Source: an uncultured Clostridia bacterium (lineage in GTDB: Bacteria; Bacillota; Clostridia; Lachnospirales; CAG-274). Taken from it: a DNA stretch of 35,404 nucleotides. The stretch covers positions 1 through 35,404 of the forward strand of contig CANQVZ010000020.1 in NCBI GenBank assembly GCA_947627425.1, given 5' to 3'. Of the stretch, positions 14,443 through 22,066 are shown piece by piece; position 1 is the first letter of the stretch; every line of letters begins with the position of its first letter. The notes beneath the pieces are model-generated. The model worked only from the letters and a program-made list of their open reading frames with translations, was not told the origin of the DNA and ran no database searches. The translations under genes were made by a program, and so were the position numbers.

Positions 14443-14469
14443 CCCCTCGGACCACTCCGAGGGGTTTTT
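14443..14469 (+). terminator. Terminator of the restriction-modification operon
   Basis: CCCCTCGGA (14443-14451), loop CCAC and TCCGAGGGG (14456-14464), then TTTTT. Confidence 0.9.
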
Positions 14470-14517
14470 CAATTCCACCTTTCAACGCCGCAGTCTTCCC
14501 TTATCTCTTCTCGCCGG

Positions 14518-14546
14518 TTGACTTTATTTTCCATATATGCTATAAT
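14518..14546 (+). promoter_or_regulatory. Promoter of the ykvI-like/dat operon
   Basis: TTGACT (14518-14523), 17 nt and a perfect TATAAT (14541-14546) with TGC before the -10. Confidence 0.75.
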
Positions 14547-14603
14547 AAACAAAAGCTTTTTTCGGCTAAAGCCCTAAAGCAAATAGAAATGTGAGGTGTT
14601 TTT

Positions 14604-15755
14604 ATGAAAGAACAAAACAATTCAAAGGTAAGCGTTTACACGCGTTACATACTTCCCGGCGTGCTCCTCCAGTCGGTGCTCATAGGCGGCGGCTACGCCA
14701 CGGGACGCGAAATATTTTCCTACGGCGCCAAGTTCGGTGCGATGGGTTGGATATCGGGTCTTACAATAGGCATAGGCTTTGCGCTGTTTGCATTTTTGTC
14801 CTTTGAAATTTGCCGTATATTCAAGGTGTACGACTACAAAAACTATATAAAGCAGGTCATAGGACCGCTCTGGCCTGTCATGGATATATTGACTATACTC
14901 ATTGCCATAATGCTTATAGCAGTTATGGCAGCGGCAACGGGCAGTATTTTCGAGCAGGTCAACCTACCCAATATACTCGGCTCCGTCGTTATAGTCCTCA
15001 TGTGCGGTCTGCTCAACTTCAAGGGCAAGAGAGTAATAGAAAAATTTGAAACAATAGGAACTATTCTCCTCTACGGAGGCTATATTCTTTTCACGCTAAT
15101 TGTACTTTTCAAGTTCGGCAGCAACATACCCAAGGTTTTTGCATCGGGCGATACAAGCGCTGTTGAAGGCAAGGTCGGCATAGGCTTGTGCGTATGGACG
15201 GGCATACTCTATGTTGCCTATAACATAAACGCCATACCTATGGGAATGTTCTCGCTCACAAGGCAGACAAAGCGCAGAGAAACTGTGCTTTCGGGCATTA
15301 TGGCAGGTATTCTCATGGTAATTCCGTGGTTCTTGTCCTACCTCGCAATGATGTGCTTCTACGGCGACACCTCCATAGTAGGCGCAGATGTCACCACTCC
15401 TTGGATGGAAATGATAAAGGCGGCAAAGGGCGGCGCTCCTCTGCTTGTGCTTTTCAGCGTTGTTATGGGCTGGACCCTCCTTGAGACCGCAACGGGCTGT
15501 ATTCATATGATAATCGATAGATTTGATGTGGCTCTTGAGGAAAAGGGACACGAAAAGCTCACGGATGCGCGCAGAGGCATAATAACGGTCATAACTCTTA
15601 CTCTTGCGCTCCTTCTCTCCAGAATAGGCGTTGTTACACTCATCGAGAAGGGCTATTCGCTCCTGTCCTACGGCTTCATAATTTTCTATCTCCTGCCTAC
15701 GCTCATAATAGGCGGTTACAAAATAATAAGGCATAAGGAAAGCGAGGAGGCTTAA
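14604..15755 (+). CDS. YkvI-family membrane transporter
   Basis: A 383-residue integral membrane protein with about ten hydrophobic helices. The first helix carries IGGGYATGREI, a glycine-rich unwound-helix motif typical of the YkvI group in the amino acid-polyamine-organocation superfamily. The family is thought to transport amino acids or related solutes with a coupling ion, but no substrate is established. GAGGTG stands upstream of ATG 14604. The stop is 2 nt before the transaminase ATG, whose ribosome binding site (AGGAGG) lies inside this gene, so the two proteins are made together; that suggests an amino acid substrate, perhaps a D-amino acid. Confidence 0.83.
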   Translation: MKEQNNSKVSVYTRYILPGVLLQSVLIGGGYATGREIFSYGAKFGAMGWISGLTIGIGFALFAFLSFEICRIFKVYDYKNYIKQVIGPLWPVMDILTILIAIMLIAVMAAATGSIFEQVNLPNILGSVVIVLMCGLLNFKGKRVIEKFETIGTILLYGGYILFTLIVLFKFGSNIPKVFASGDTSAVEGKVGIGLCVWTGILYVAYNINAIPMGMFSLTRQTKRRETVLSGIMAGILMVIPWFLSYLAMMCFYGDTSIVGADVTTPWMEMIKAAKGGAPLLVLFSVVMGWTLLETATGCIHMIIDRFDVALEEKGHEKLTDARRGIITVITLTLALLLSRIGVVTLIEKGYSLLSYGFIIFYLLPTLIIGGYKIIRHKESEEA

Positions 15756-15757
15756 AA

Positions 15758-16603
15758 ATGAAATATGTAGGTTATTACAATGGAAAGATAGGTCCTCTTG
15801 AGCAGATGAAGATACCCATGCTCGACAGAGCCGTGTATTTCGGCGACGGCTGCTATGATGCCACGACCTTTGCGCATAATCATATTTTTGCCGCAGAGGA
15901 TCATCTGGATCGTTTTTACAACAGCTGCCGTATGCTTGAAATTCCCTTCGATATGGCGCGCGAGGCGCTCACTGCCGCTTTGCAGAGCTGTATTGACGCC
16001 AACGAGGAAGACCACGGTATGCTCTATTGGCAGTGCTCCAGAGGAACATATTTCAGAAATCATAATTTTCCGCCAGAAAATGTAAAGCCAAATCTTATGA
16101 TATTCACCGTTCCCTGTGAGCTTGTACCCATGGACAGTGTTTTCAAGCTTATCTCAATGGAGGATACGCGTTTTCTGCATTGCAATATAAAAACTCTCAA
16201 CCTAATACCCAGCGTTATAGCTTATCAGCGCTGTATTGAGGCGGGCTGTCAGGAAACCGTGTTCCACAGAGGCGAGCGCGTTACCGAGTGCGCCCACAGC
16301 AATGTGCTCATAATAAAAGACGGCGTGCTCTGCACTCCGCCCAGGGATAACCTCATTCTTCCCGGCATAACACTAAAGCATCTTCTCATGCTTGCCGAGC
16401 AAAACGGAATACCCACATCCGAGGCGCCCTTCACAATGGACGAGCTGAAGGCTGCCGACGAGGTTATAATAAGCAGCTCCGGCGGACTTTGTATAAAGGC
16501 GGATGAGCTTGACGGCAAGCCCATAGGCGGCAAGGATCCCGTCACGCTCAAAAAGCTTCAGGACGCTTATGCGGAATATTATGAAAAGGACACAAATTAT
16601 TGA
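15758..16603 (+). CDS. dat: D-amino-acid transaminase (class IV aminotransferase)
   Basis: The 281-residue protein is a fold-type IV PLP enzyme. K145 in HCNIKTLNLI is the PLP lysine and E177 in ERVTECAHSN contacts the cofactor ring nitrogen; both fall at the same numbers as in the Bacillus D-amino-acid transaminase, and the length matches too. The enzyme exchanges amino groups between D-alanine or D-glutamate and keto acids, which supplies D-amino acids for the cell wall or allows their use. It is coupled to the YkvI-like transporter and followed by a strong terminator. A 4-amino-4-deoxychorismate lyase or branched-chain enzyme is less likely. Confidence 0.87.
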   Translation: MKYVGYYNGKIGPLEQMKIPMLDRAVYFGDGCYDATTFAHNHIFAAEDHLDRFYNSCRMLEIPFDMAREALTAALQSCIDANEEDHGMLYWQCSRGTYFRNHNFPPENVKPNLMIFTVPCELVPMDSVFKLISMEDTRFLHCNIKTLNLIPSVIAYQRCIEAGCQETVFHRGERVTECAHSNVLIIKDGVLCTPPRDNLILPGITLKHLLMLAEQNGIPTSEAPFTMDELKAADEVIISSSGGLCIKADELDGKPIGGKDPVTLKKLQDAYAEYYEKDTNY

Positions 16604-16608
16604 TATAA

Positions 16609-16638
16609 AAAAGCGGGAAATCAAAATTTCCCGCTTTT
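16609..16638. terminator. Terminator of the ykvI-like/dat operon
   Basis: AAAAGCGGGAAAT and ATTTCCCGCTTTT form a perfect 13 bp stem with a CAAA loop. The A/T flanks would allow use from either strand. Confidence 0.9.
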
Positions 16639-16653
16639 AGTTTATTGATCTTG

Positions 16654-16744
16654 CCTCCCCTTCTAGGGGAGGGGGACCATTTCAAACAAAGCTTGCTTTG
16701 TGCCGAAATGGTGGTAGGGTGCAAGACTTGCTTGCAAGTCTTGC
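16654..16744. repeat. REP-like cluster of palindromes
   Basis: Three hairpins in a row: CCTCCCC-5-GGGGAGG (16654-16672); ACCATTTC/GAAATGGT (16676-16712), enclosing ACAAAG-CTTG-CTTTGT; and GCAAGACTTG-CTTG-CAAGTCTTGC (16721-16744). Two of them share the CTTG loop. There is no ORF. The build is that of an intergenic repeat family. Confidence 0.7.
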
Positions 16745-16771
16745 TTATCCAAAATTTTTTAATATTTATTT

Positions 16772-17059
16772 TCACACTGTACCATTTATAACCCTATCCA
16801 GCGCATTTTTTATATTTCTCTTGCAGTCCTCGTATTTTTCGGAGGGGCTTGCCTCGTAGAGCTTTTCATTCCCGCAGAATATGGTCGGCACATAGTAATA
16901 GTCGTATTGCTCCGATATTTCGGGTTTCCTGCTTTCCTCCACCCAGTCTATATCGACTGCATTATACGCCTTGTTTTCGGCGTTCAGCTCCTTCACAGCC
17001 CTCTTTGCATATTTGCAGTAGGGGCAGTCCTCAAGATAAAACAATGTTATTTTATGCAT
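16772..17059 (-). CDS. Glutaredoxin/thioredoxin-like protein
   Basis: A 95-residue thioredoxin-fold protein with the active-site motif C12-P-Y-C15 and the cis-proline loop VPTIF (P58). CPYC is the classical glutaredoxin motif, though glutathione itself is uncommon in Clostridia, so the partner thiol may be different. It would reduce disulfides or mixed disulfides in the cytoplasm. GGGAGG precedes ATG 17059. It starts 50 nt downstream of the hybrid kinase gene with no terminator between, so both may share a transcript. Confidence 0.85.
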   Translation of the reverse strand: MHKITLFYLEDCPYCKYAKRAVKELNAENKAYNAVDIDWVEESRKPEISEQYDYYYVPTIFCGNEKLYEASPSEKYEDCKRNIKNALDRVINGTV

Positions 17060-17109
17060 ATATGATTCCTCCCGTTTTTTATATTATTTCCGTTATTTTC
17101 CCGAATATT

Positions 17110-19212
17110 TCAGTTGTTTGTGAGCTTTCTTATAAGCTCGTTTATATCCACGGGCTTTGTTATAAACTCGTCCATACCGCTTTCAAGCGCCTGCTCCCTG
17201 TCCTCAGAGAATGAATTTGCAGTGCAGGCAAATATGCGCACTGTCTTTGCATCGGGTCTGTCAAGCTCTCTTATTGCCTTTGTAGCCTCAAAGCCGTTCA
17301 TAACGGGCATAAGTATGTCCATGAGTATAACTCCGTATGTTCCGGGCGCAGACGCCTTGAACATATCGTATGCCTTTTTGCCGTTTTCGGCAAGCTCCGC
17401 CTCAAATCCGCTGCCGTGCAGAAGCTCTATTATTATCTCGCCGTTCAGCTCGTTATCCTCTGCCACCAGTATCCTCGGATGTCCGTTTCCCGTCTCCTTA
17501 ATGCTGTTTGCATCGCTTTCGGGCTTATTTACTGCGTCCGCAAGGAATGTAAATGTAAATGTGCTGCCTTTTCCCTTTTTGCTCTCGCAGGTGAGACTTC
17601 CGCCCATGAGCATAGCCAGCCTTTGACTTATAGAAAGTCCAAGTCCCGTGCCCTGATTGCCCTTTGATACGGTATCGCGCTCCTGAGCAAACACATCAAA
17701 TATGTGCTTTTGGAATTCCTCGCTCATTCCCTTTCCCGTGTCCTTTACCTTCACGGTGGTGAAAACCTTGTTGTCGTCTTGAATTTCCTGACTTAATATA
17801 AGGTCTACAAATCCGCCCTTTGAAGTGAATTTGCGCGCATTGTCCAGAAGATTGAGAAGCACCTGCTGTATGCGCACCTCGTCACCCATCACAACGGGGC
17901 ATATTATGTCCGCCTTAACATTGTAATTAAGTCCCTTGTCGCTCATGCTGTTCTGTACGAGCGAATTTATATCCTCAAGCATTTTTCCCAGCGTTATGGG
18001 ACGAAGCACAAGCTCCAGCTTTTCTGCCTGTAGCTTTGAAGTGTCCAAAATGTCGTTCACAAGCGAAAGCAGATATTTTGTCGTTACCGTGGACTGACTC
18101 AGATATTCGTCCAGCTTTACCTTGTCATCCAGATTTTGCTGCATAAGGCTGTTAAGTCCCACAAGTCCGTTCAAAGGCGTGCGTATCTCGTGGCTCATCG
18201 TGTTTAAGAATTCTTCCTTTGCCTTTGATTCGGCGTTGCTCTCCGCAAAGCGCAGACGCTGGCGTATGAGCAGCATAGCAAGTATCATTATCACAATGAA
18301 TGAAACTATAAATATGCCCACGGCATAGCGATAACGGCTGAGGAAGTCCTCTATGGTATATTGATACTGAGTTTCCATTATCGCCTGAATGGTATAGTTA
18401 CTCACCTCGTCCTCCGTCATGGAGGCTATAGCCTTGTTCAATATGTCTATGAGCGTAAGTCCGTCCTGCTTTGAAAGTCCTCCATCGGTGCTGTCTATTG
18501 CTACAACGGCTGAAAAGCACAGCTTGTCGTCAAGTCCTATCACGGGTATGACCTTGAGCTTTTCATACTTGGGCTTTGCAAACCAATATTCCACAACATA
18601 TTGATTTTGTATCATCAGGTCGGCATCGCCTGTCTTAACGGCGTCGAAGCATTCGGGTATAGAGCCGTAATCCTTAAGCTCAAAATTGGGGTAGGTTTTG
18701 CCCAGCACCTTTCTCAATGTCTGCGAGCCTGTGGATATGGCAACGGACAAGTCTGCGTCATATCGAAAATCCAGATCGCCCTTTGACACAACCACCTTTC
18801 TGCTTGAAAAATAGGGATTGCTTATGAGTATGCCTCTTGCGTTCTGATTTTCCTCGTTGTATTCAACGCTTGTCACAAGATCCAGCTTCTGCTCGGTTAT
18901 ATAGTCGTATGTCACATCGCCTGCGGGCAGGGGGATATATTCAAATTTTACGCCGCATATCTCGCTCACACGGTCGAAAATATAGCGCGATATTCCCGCC
19001 AGTTCGCCGTTTTCGTCGGAGAATGAAACGGGCACTCTGTCCTGAACATAGCCCACTCTCAAGGTGTCGTGAGATGTCAAAAATTCCCTTTCCTCGCTCG
19101 TGAGGTCTAATGCAGTCTGCTTGTCGGCGCATACCTCCGCCGCAGATGAGCCCATAATGAGCACAAATATAAACATAGCAGCAAACAGACGCTTTACTTT
19201 TAAGCCGCGCAT
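17110..19212 (-). CDS. Hybrid sensor histidine kinase with periplasmic-binding-protein sensor
   Basis: A 700-residue membrane kinase. Residues 1-28 are a signal peptide or anchor. Residues ~45-280 form a bacterial extracellular solute-binding (family 3) domain outside the membrane (LRVGYVQDRVPVSF, DADLMIQNQY). Residues ~297-316 are a membrane helix. HisKA holds H341 (FLNTMSHEIRTPLNGL), and the ATPase domain has the N-box LDNARKF, DTGKGM and GTGLGL. A receiver (~579-700) has phospho-acceptor D632 (ILMDILMPVMNG) and K686. It probably senses an amino acid-like or small organic ligand. No separate output regulator lies next to it, so the target of the phosphorelay is elsewhere. Confidence 0.93.
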   Translation of the reverse strand: MRGLKVKRLFAAMFIFVLIMGSSAAEVCADKQTALDLTSEEREFLTSHDTLRVGYVQDRVPVSFSDENGELAGISRYIFDRVSEICGVKFEYIPLPAGDVTYDYITEQKLDLVTSVEYNEENQNARGILISNPYFSSRKVVVSKGDLDFRYDADLSVAISTGSQTLRKVLGKTYPNFELKDYGSIPECFDAVKTGDADLMIQNQYVVEYWFAKPKYEKLKVIPVIGLDDKLCFSAVVAIDSTDGGLSKQDGLTLIDILNKAIASMTEDEVSNYTIQAIMETQYQYTIEDFLSRYRYAVGIFIVSFIVIMILAMLLIRQRLRFAESNAESKAKEEFLNTMSHEIRTPLNGLVGLNSLMQQNLDDKVKLDEYLSQSTVTTKYLLSLVNDILDTSKLQAEKLELVLRPITLGKMLEDINSLVQNSMSDKGLNYNVKADIICPVVMGDEVRIQQVLLNLLDNARKFTSKGGFVDLILSQEIQDDNKVFTTVKVKDTGKGMSEEFQKHIFDVFAQERDTVSKGNQGTGLGLSISQRLAMLMGGSLTCESKKGKGSTFTFTFLADAVNKPESDANSIKETGNGHPRILVAEDNELNGEIIIELLHGSGFEAELAENGKKAYDMFKASAPGTYGVILMDILMPVMNGFEATKAIRELDRPDAKTVRIFACTANSFSEDREQALESGMDEFITKPVDINELIRKLTNN

Positions 19213-19295
19213 AGCCTTGACCCCCTTTTGTTTAACGACAGTTTATTGCGCGCTGTCGGGAATTATCCCATTTTTACATAATTTTACATAATTAA

Positions 19296-19324
19296 ATTAT
19301 ACTCCATATTGATACCTTTGTCAA
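19296..19324 (-). promoter_or_regulatory. Consensus promoter of the hybrid kinase gene
   Basis: On the minus strand a perfect TTGACA (19324-19319), 17 nt and a perfect TATAAT (19301-19296). Downstream lie a tandem 10-mer containing TTTACATAAT (about 19272-19292 on the plus strand) and the inverted repeat CGACAG-11-CTGTCG (19236-19258), possible control sites. Confidence 0.85.
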
Positions 19325-19334
19325 TTAAACAATA

Positions 19335-19360
19335 AAAGCAGGACTATAAAGTCCCGCTTT
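19335..19360 (-). terminator. Terminator of the antiporter gene
   Basis: On the minus strand AAAGCGGGACT pairs with AGTCCTGCTTT (one G-T pair), followed by a T-rich tail; loop of 4 nt. It lies 9 nt past the antiporter stop. Confidence 0.8.
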
Positions 19361-19369
19361 CAGATTTTC

Positions 19370-20572
19370 CTACGCCGTCTTCTTTTCCGCCAGCATCACC
19401 TTCAGAAGCACGGGTGTTATAAGCGTAGTAACAATTACCATAAACACTACCGCAGGGAACATAACCGAATTCAGCAGACCGCAGTCGGCGCCCTTCTGCG
19501 CTACGATAAGCGCAACCTCGCCTCGCGATACCATTCCTATACCTATGGTAAGCGCCTCCTTGTTGTCAAATCGACAGAGCTTTGCACCCAGTCCGCAGCC
19601 CACTATCTTTGACGCTATTGCTACGGCAAGCAGGACCACCGCAAATACTATTATTGTAGGATTTGCCGCCAGCTCCGTCAGATTGGTCTTAAGTCCTATG
19701 CTTGCAAAGAATATGGGAGAGAAGAACAGATAACCGAGTATCTCAAACCTCTGGTCTATGTAGTTCTTTACGCCGAAGTTGCAGAGTATAACGCCTGCGA
19801 AATATGCTCCCGTTATGTCTGCCACGCCGAAAAATCTTTCTGCGCAGAAGCTCAATATAAAGCAAAACGCAAGTACATATATAGATATACGCCTTCTGGC
19901 TTTCACATTGCTTATAAATTTTTTGAGTGAGAATACAAAAAGCGCCACAATTATAACAAAGGCAAAGAACAGAGTTATTTTTATAAGCACAACTGGAAGT
20001 GAAACTCCGGAGCCTCCGCTCATGCTCGTTATTGCCGTGAGCACTATTATTCCTATTATGTCGTCTATTACCGCAGCGCCGAGTATCGTAGTACCCATTC
20101 TGCCCGAAAGCTTTCCAAGCTCTCTTAAGGTCTCCACGGTAATGCTTACGGAGGTGGCAGTGAGCGTCACGCCCATAAAAAGAGCCTTCATAAAGTCCAC
20201 GCTCGGCGCGCCCTCGGGATTTATGAGCATATAAGCCGCCGTACCTCCCGCAAGAGGAACTATAACGCCTATAAGAGCCACTATAAACGAGGCAATGCCG
20301 TTTTCCTTAAGCTCTTCAAGGTCGGTTTCAAGTCCCGACAGGAACATAAGTATTATAACGCCGATCTCGGCTGTTTTTTTGAGGAAGTCCGTTTCGCTCA
20401 CAACGCCCAGACAGGAAGGTCCCAATATTATGCCTGCCAAAAGAGCGCCCACCACCGCGGGCATATGTACCCTTCTTGATGCAAGTCCCAGCACCTTTGT
20501 TGAAAGCAATATTATTGCCAGCACGGCAAGATAACCGTATTCACTGCCTAAAAGCTCTTTTATAAATGTCAT
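19370..20572 (-). CDS. CPA2-family cation/proton antiporter
   Basis: A 400-residue integral membrane protein with about 12 helices. The transport core shows TATSVSITVETLRELGKL and a paired aspartate motif AAVIDDIIGI, which carries ions in CPA2 exchangers such as NapA/GerN. GMVSRGEVALIVA near the C-terminus is another family signature. It would exchange Na+ or K+ for H+ across the cytoplasmic membrane. There is no C-terminal KTN/RCK domain, so it is not a full Kef channel. GGAGG stands upstream of ATG 20572. It is divergent from a LysR regulator, which may control it. Confidence 0.92.
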   Translation of the reverse strand: MTFIKELLGSEYGYLAVLAIILLSTKVLGLASRRVHMPAVVGALLAGIILGPSCLGVVSETDFLKKTAEIGVIILMFLSGLETDLEELKENGIASFIVALIGVIVPLAGGTAAYMLINPEGAPSVDFMKALFMGVTLTATSVSITVETLRELGKLSGRMGTTILGAAVIDDIIGIIVLTAITSMSGGSGVSLPVVLIKITLFFAFVIIVALFVFSLKKFISNVKARRRISIYVLAFCFILSFCAERFFGVADITGAYFAGVILCNFGVKNYIDQRFEILGYLFFSPIFFASIGLKTNLTELAANPTIIVFAVVLLAVAIASKIVGCGLGAKLCRFDNKEALTIGIGMVSRGEVALIVAQKGADCGLLNSVMFPAVVFMVIVTTLITPVLLKVMLAEKKTA

Positions 20573-20642
20573 TTTGCAAAACCTCCGGACAAAAAATTAA
20601 TGGGAAATCACCCCTTTTAAGTCATTCCCCATCGATAAATTT

Positions 20643-20671
20643 ATTTTATACCTCTTTATCCATAAAGTCAA
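20643..20671 (-). promoter_or_regulatory. Promoter of the antiporter gene
   Basis: On the minus strand TTGACT (20671-20666) and TAAAAT (20648-20643) are 17 nt apart. The leader can form a small TGGGGAAT/ATTTCCCA hairpin. Confidence 0.7.
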
Positions 20672-20739
20672 TAATAATTACCATATAAAAATATTAATAT
20701 TTTGTATAGTTTTTGTGATATATCGCCCTCGCATTTTTA

Positions 20740-20768
20740 TTGCAATTTTTTCTTTTTTGTAGTATTAT
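20740..20768 (+). promoter_or_regulatory. Promoter of the LysR gene
   Basis: TTGCAA (20740-20745), 17 nt and TATTAT (20763-20768). Confidence 0.6.
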
Positions 20769-20778
20769 ATCATTAAAG

Positions 20779-20821
20779 ATAACAAAATCGGATATTTTAT
20801 TTATAAAATATAACAAAATTG
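20779..20821. promoter_or_regulatory. Operator-like dyad upstream of the LysR gene
   Basis: A perfect dyad ATATTTTAT-TT-ATAAAATAT (20792-20811) is framed by direct repeats ATAACAAAATYG at 20779-20790 and 20810-20821, about three helical turns apart. A second palindrome, AAAATATTAATATTTT, lies at 20688-20703, between the two divergent promoters. LysR proteins bind such dyads (T-N11-A type). Confidence 0.6.
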
Positions 20822-20837
20822 CATAGGAGCTGATATT

Positions 20838-21704
20838 ATGGATATGAATTTGCAAAAATATATGGCTTTTGTAAAAACAGTCGATTACGGGAGCTTTACA
20901 AAGGCGTCCGAGGTGCTCAATTACTCGCAGTCGGGCATCAGCCGTATGATAAACGATCTTGAAAAGGAATGGAACATAGTTCTTTTGGAAAGGGGCAGGG
21001 CAGGCGTCAGACTTACAAGCGATGGACTGAGGCTCTATAACTGCGCCAAAAATCTCTGCCGTGAGTATGAAAATCTGCGTATGGAGGCTGAAAGCCTCAA
21101 GGGACTGGATTCCGGCATAATACGCATAGGCACGTTTTCAAGCGTTGCAACACATTGGCTGCCCAATATCATAAAGGAATTTCAGAAGGACTATCCCAAC
21201 ATTGACTATGAGCTTCTCATGGGCGACTACACCGAGATAGAAAGGTGGATAAGCGAGGGCAGGGTGGACTGCGGTTTTCTCTGCCTGCCTGTGCGTTCCG
21301 ATTTTGAAGTCATATTTCTTGAAAAGGACGACCTTCTTGCCGTTCTGCCTCCCGACCACAAGTATTCAGATCATGACAAATTCCCCGTTTCGGCTCTCGG
21401 CGATGAGCCTTTTATGCTCCTTGAGAAGGGCACCCGCTCCGAGATATCCGAGCTGCTCGAAAAAAATAACCTCAAGCCCGATGTACATTTCACCACATGG
21501 GACGACTATGCCATCATGTCAATGGTGGAGAGCGGACTCGGCATAAGCATACTTCCGCGCCTCATACTGAAGCGCGTGCCCTATAATATTGTCGCAAAGG
21601 AGCTGGATATCCCCGCATACCGCAATATAGGCCTTGCCCTCCGCAATAGAAAAAATGCCTCCCTCGCCACAAAACGCTTCTTGGATTATCTGCGCTATAG
21701 ATAA
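20838..21704 (+). CDS. LysR-family transcriptional regulator
   Basis: A 288-residue regulator. Residues 1-65 are the winged helix-turn-helix (FTKASEVLNYSQSGISRMINDLE), followed by a linker helix and, from ~90, the effector-binding domain (IRIGTFSSVATHWLPNIIKEF, then VDCGFLCLP). The length is standard. AGGAGC lies 8 nt before ATG 20838. It is divergent from the CPA2 antiporter with dyads between them, so autoregulation and control of the antiporter are likely; the effector is unknown. No terminator hairpin follows directly; a repeat cluster begins ~30 bp on. Confidence 0.93.
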   Translation: MDMNLQKYMAFVKTVDYGSFTKASEVLNYSQSGISRMINDLEKEWNIVLLERGRAGVRLTSDGLRLYNCAKNLCREYENLRMEAESLKGLDSGIIRIGTFSSVATHWLPNIIKEFQKDYPNIDYELLMGDYTEIERWISEGRVDCGFLCLPVRSDFEVIFLEKDDLLAVLPPDHKYSDHDKFPVSALGDEPFMLLEKGTRSEISELLEKNNLKPDVHFTTWDDYAIMSMVESGLGISILPRLILKRVPYNIVAKELDIPAYRNIGLALRNRKNASLATKRFLDYLRYR

Positions 21705-21734
21705 TAAAACCTCCGCCAACTGCTGTGGGAAAGC

Positions 21735-21902
21735 GGGGACTGTCATTGTAGCGGAAAGATTTATCCGCCCGACCGTAGGTCGGCTTTCAGTGAAGCTGAA
21801 AGTGCTGAATGCGAAGCCGGTCCCCAAATATTACATTTTGCACTACCTTCAATGTAGGGGCGAACTGCGTTCGCCCGCTGGCGACTACAAGTCGCCCCTA
21901 CA
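21735..21902. repeat. Composite palindromic intergenic repeat
   Basis: The gene-free stretch 21705-22066 holds nested inverted repeats. Unit 1 (21735-21825) is bounded by GGGGAC/GTCCCC and encloses GCGGA/TCCGC, GACC-GTA-GGTC and CTTTCAG-TGAAG-CTGAAAG. Unit 2 (21853-21902) is bounded by TGTAGGGGCGA/TCGCCCCTACA, with GCGAAC-TGC-GTTCGC inside. Further on, an imperfect inverted repeat spans about 21953-22010. No ORF is credible. Similar TAGGGGCGA palindromes are common in gut Firmicute intergenic regions. Confidence 0.7.
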
Positions 21903-22035
21903 GGCAAGGATGGTTGCTTAGCTTACCATTTTGCCAAATCCAAAAGCCCGTCATTATCATTCCGTAAACGAGCATAATTTAAGCGAGTGGCGGAATCGAT
22001 AAGATGGGCGGGGATACACTGCTTAAGACATTATA

Positions 22036-22060
22036 GCAGGGCGGAAGAATATCGCCCTGC
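22036..22060. terminator. Hairpin downstream of the parB/noc-like gene
   Basis: GCAGGGCG (22036-22043) and CGCCCTGC (22053-22060) form an 8 bp stem just past the stop of the minus-strand gene. No clear T-run follows, so termination is uncertain. Confidence 0.5.
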
Positions 22061-22066
22061 ATATCC

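Noticed and set aside
15096..15734. A 212-codon open frame opposite the transporter gene
   Set aside because: It is the antisense shadow of a membrane protein gene without its own start signals.
16654..16744. A CRISPR array or tRNA in the palindromic region
   Set aside because: There are no evenly spaced repeats with unique spacers and no cloverleaf; only separate hairpins are present.
20573..20640. A riboswitch in the antiporter leader
   Set aside because: The leader is short with one weak 8 bp hairpin and no known aptamer pattern.
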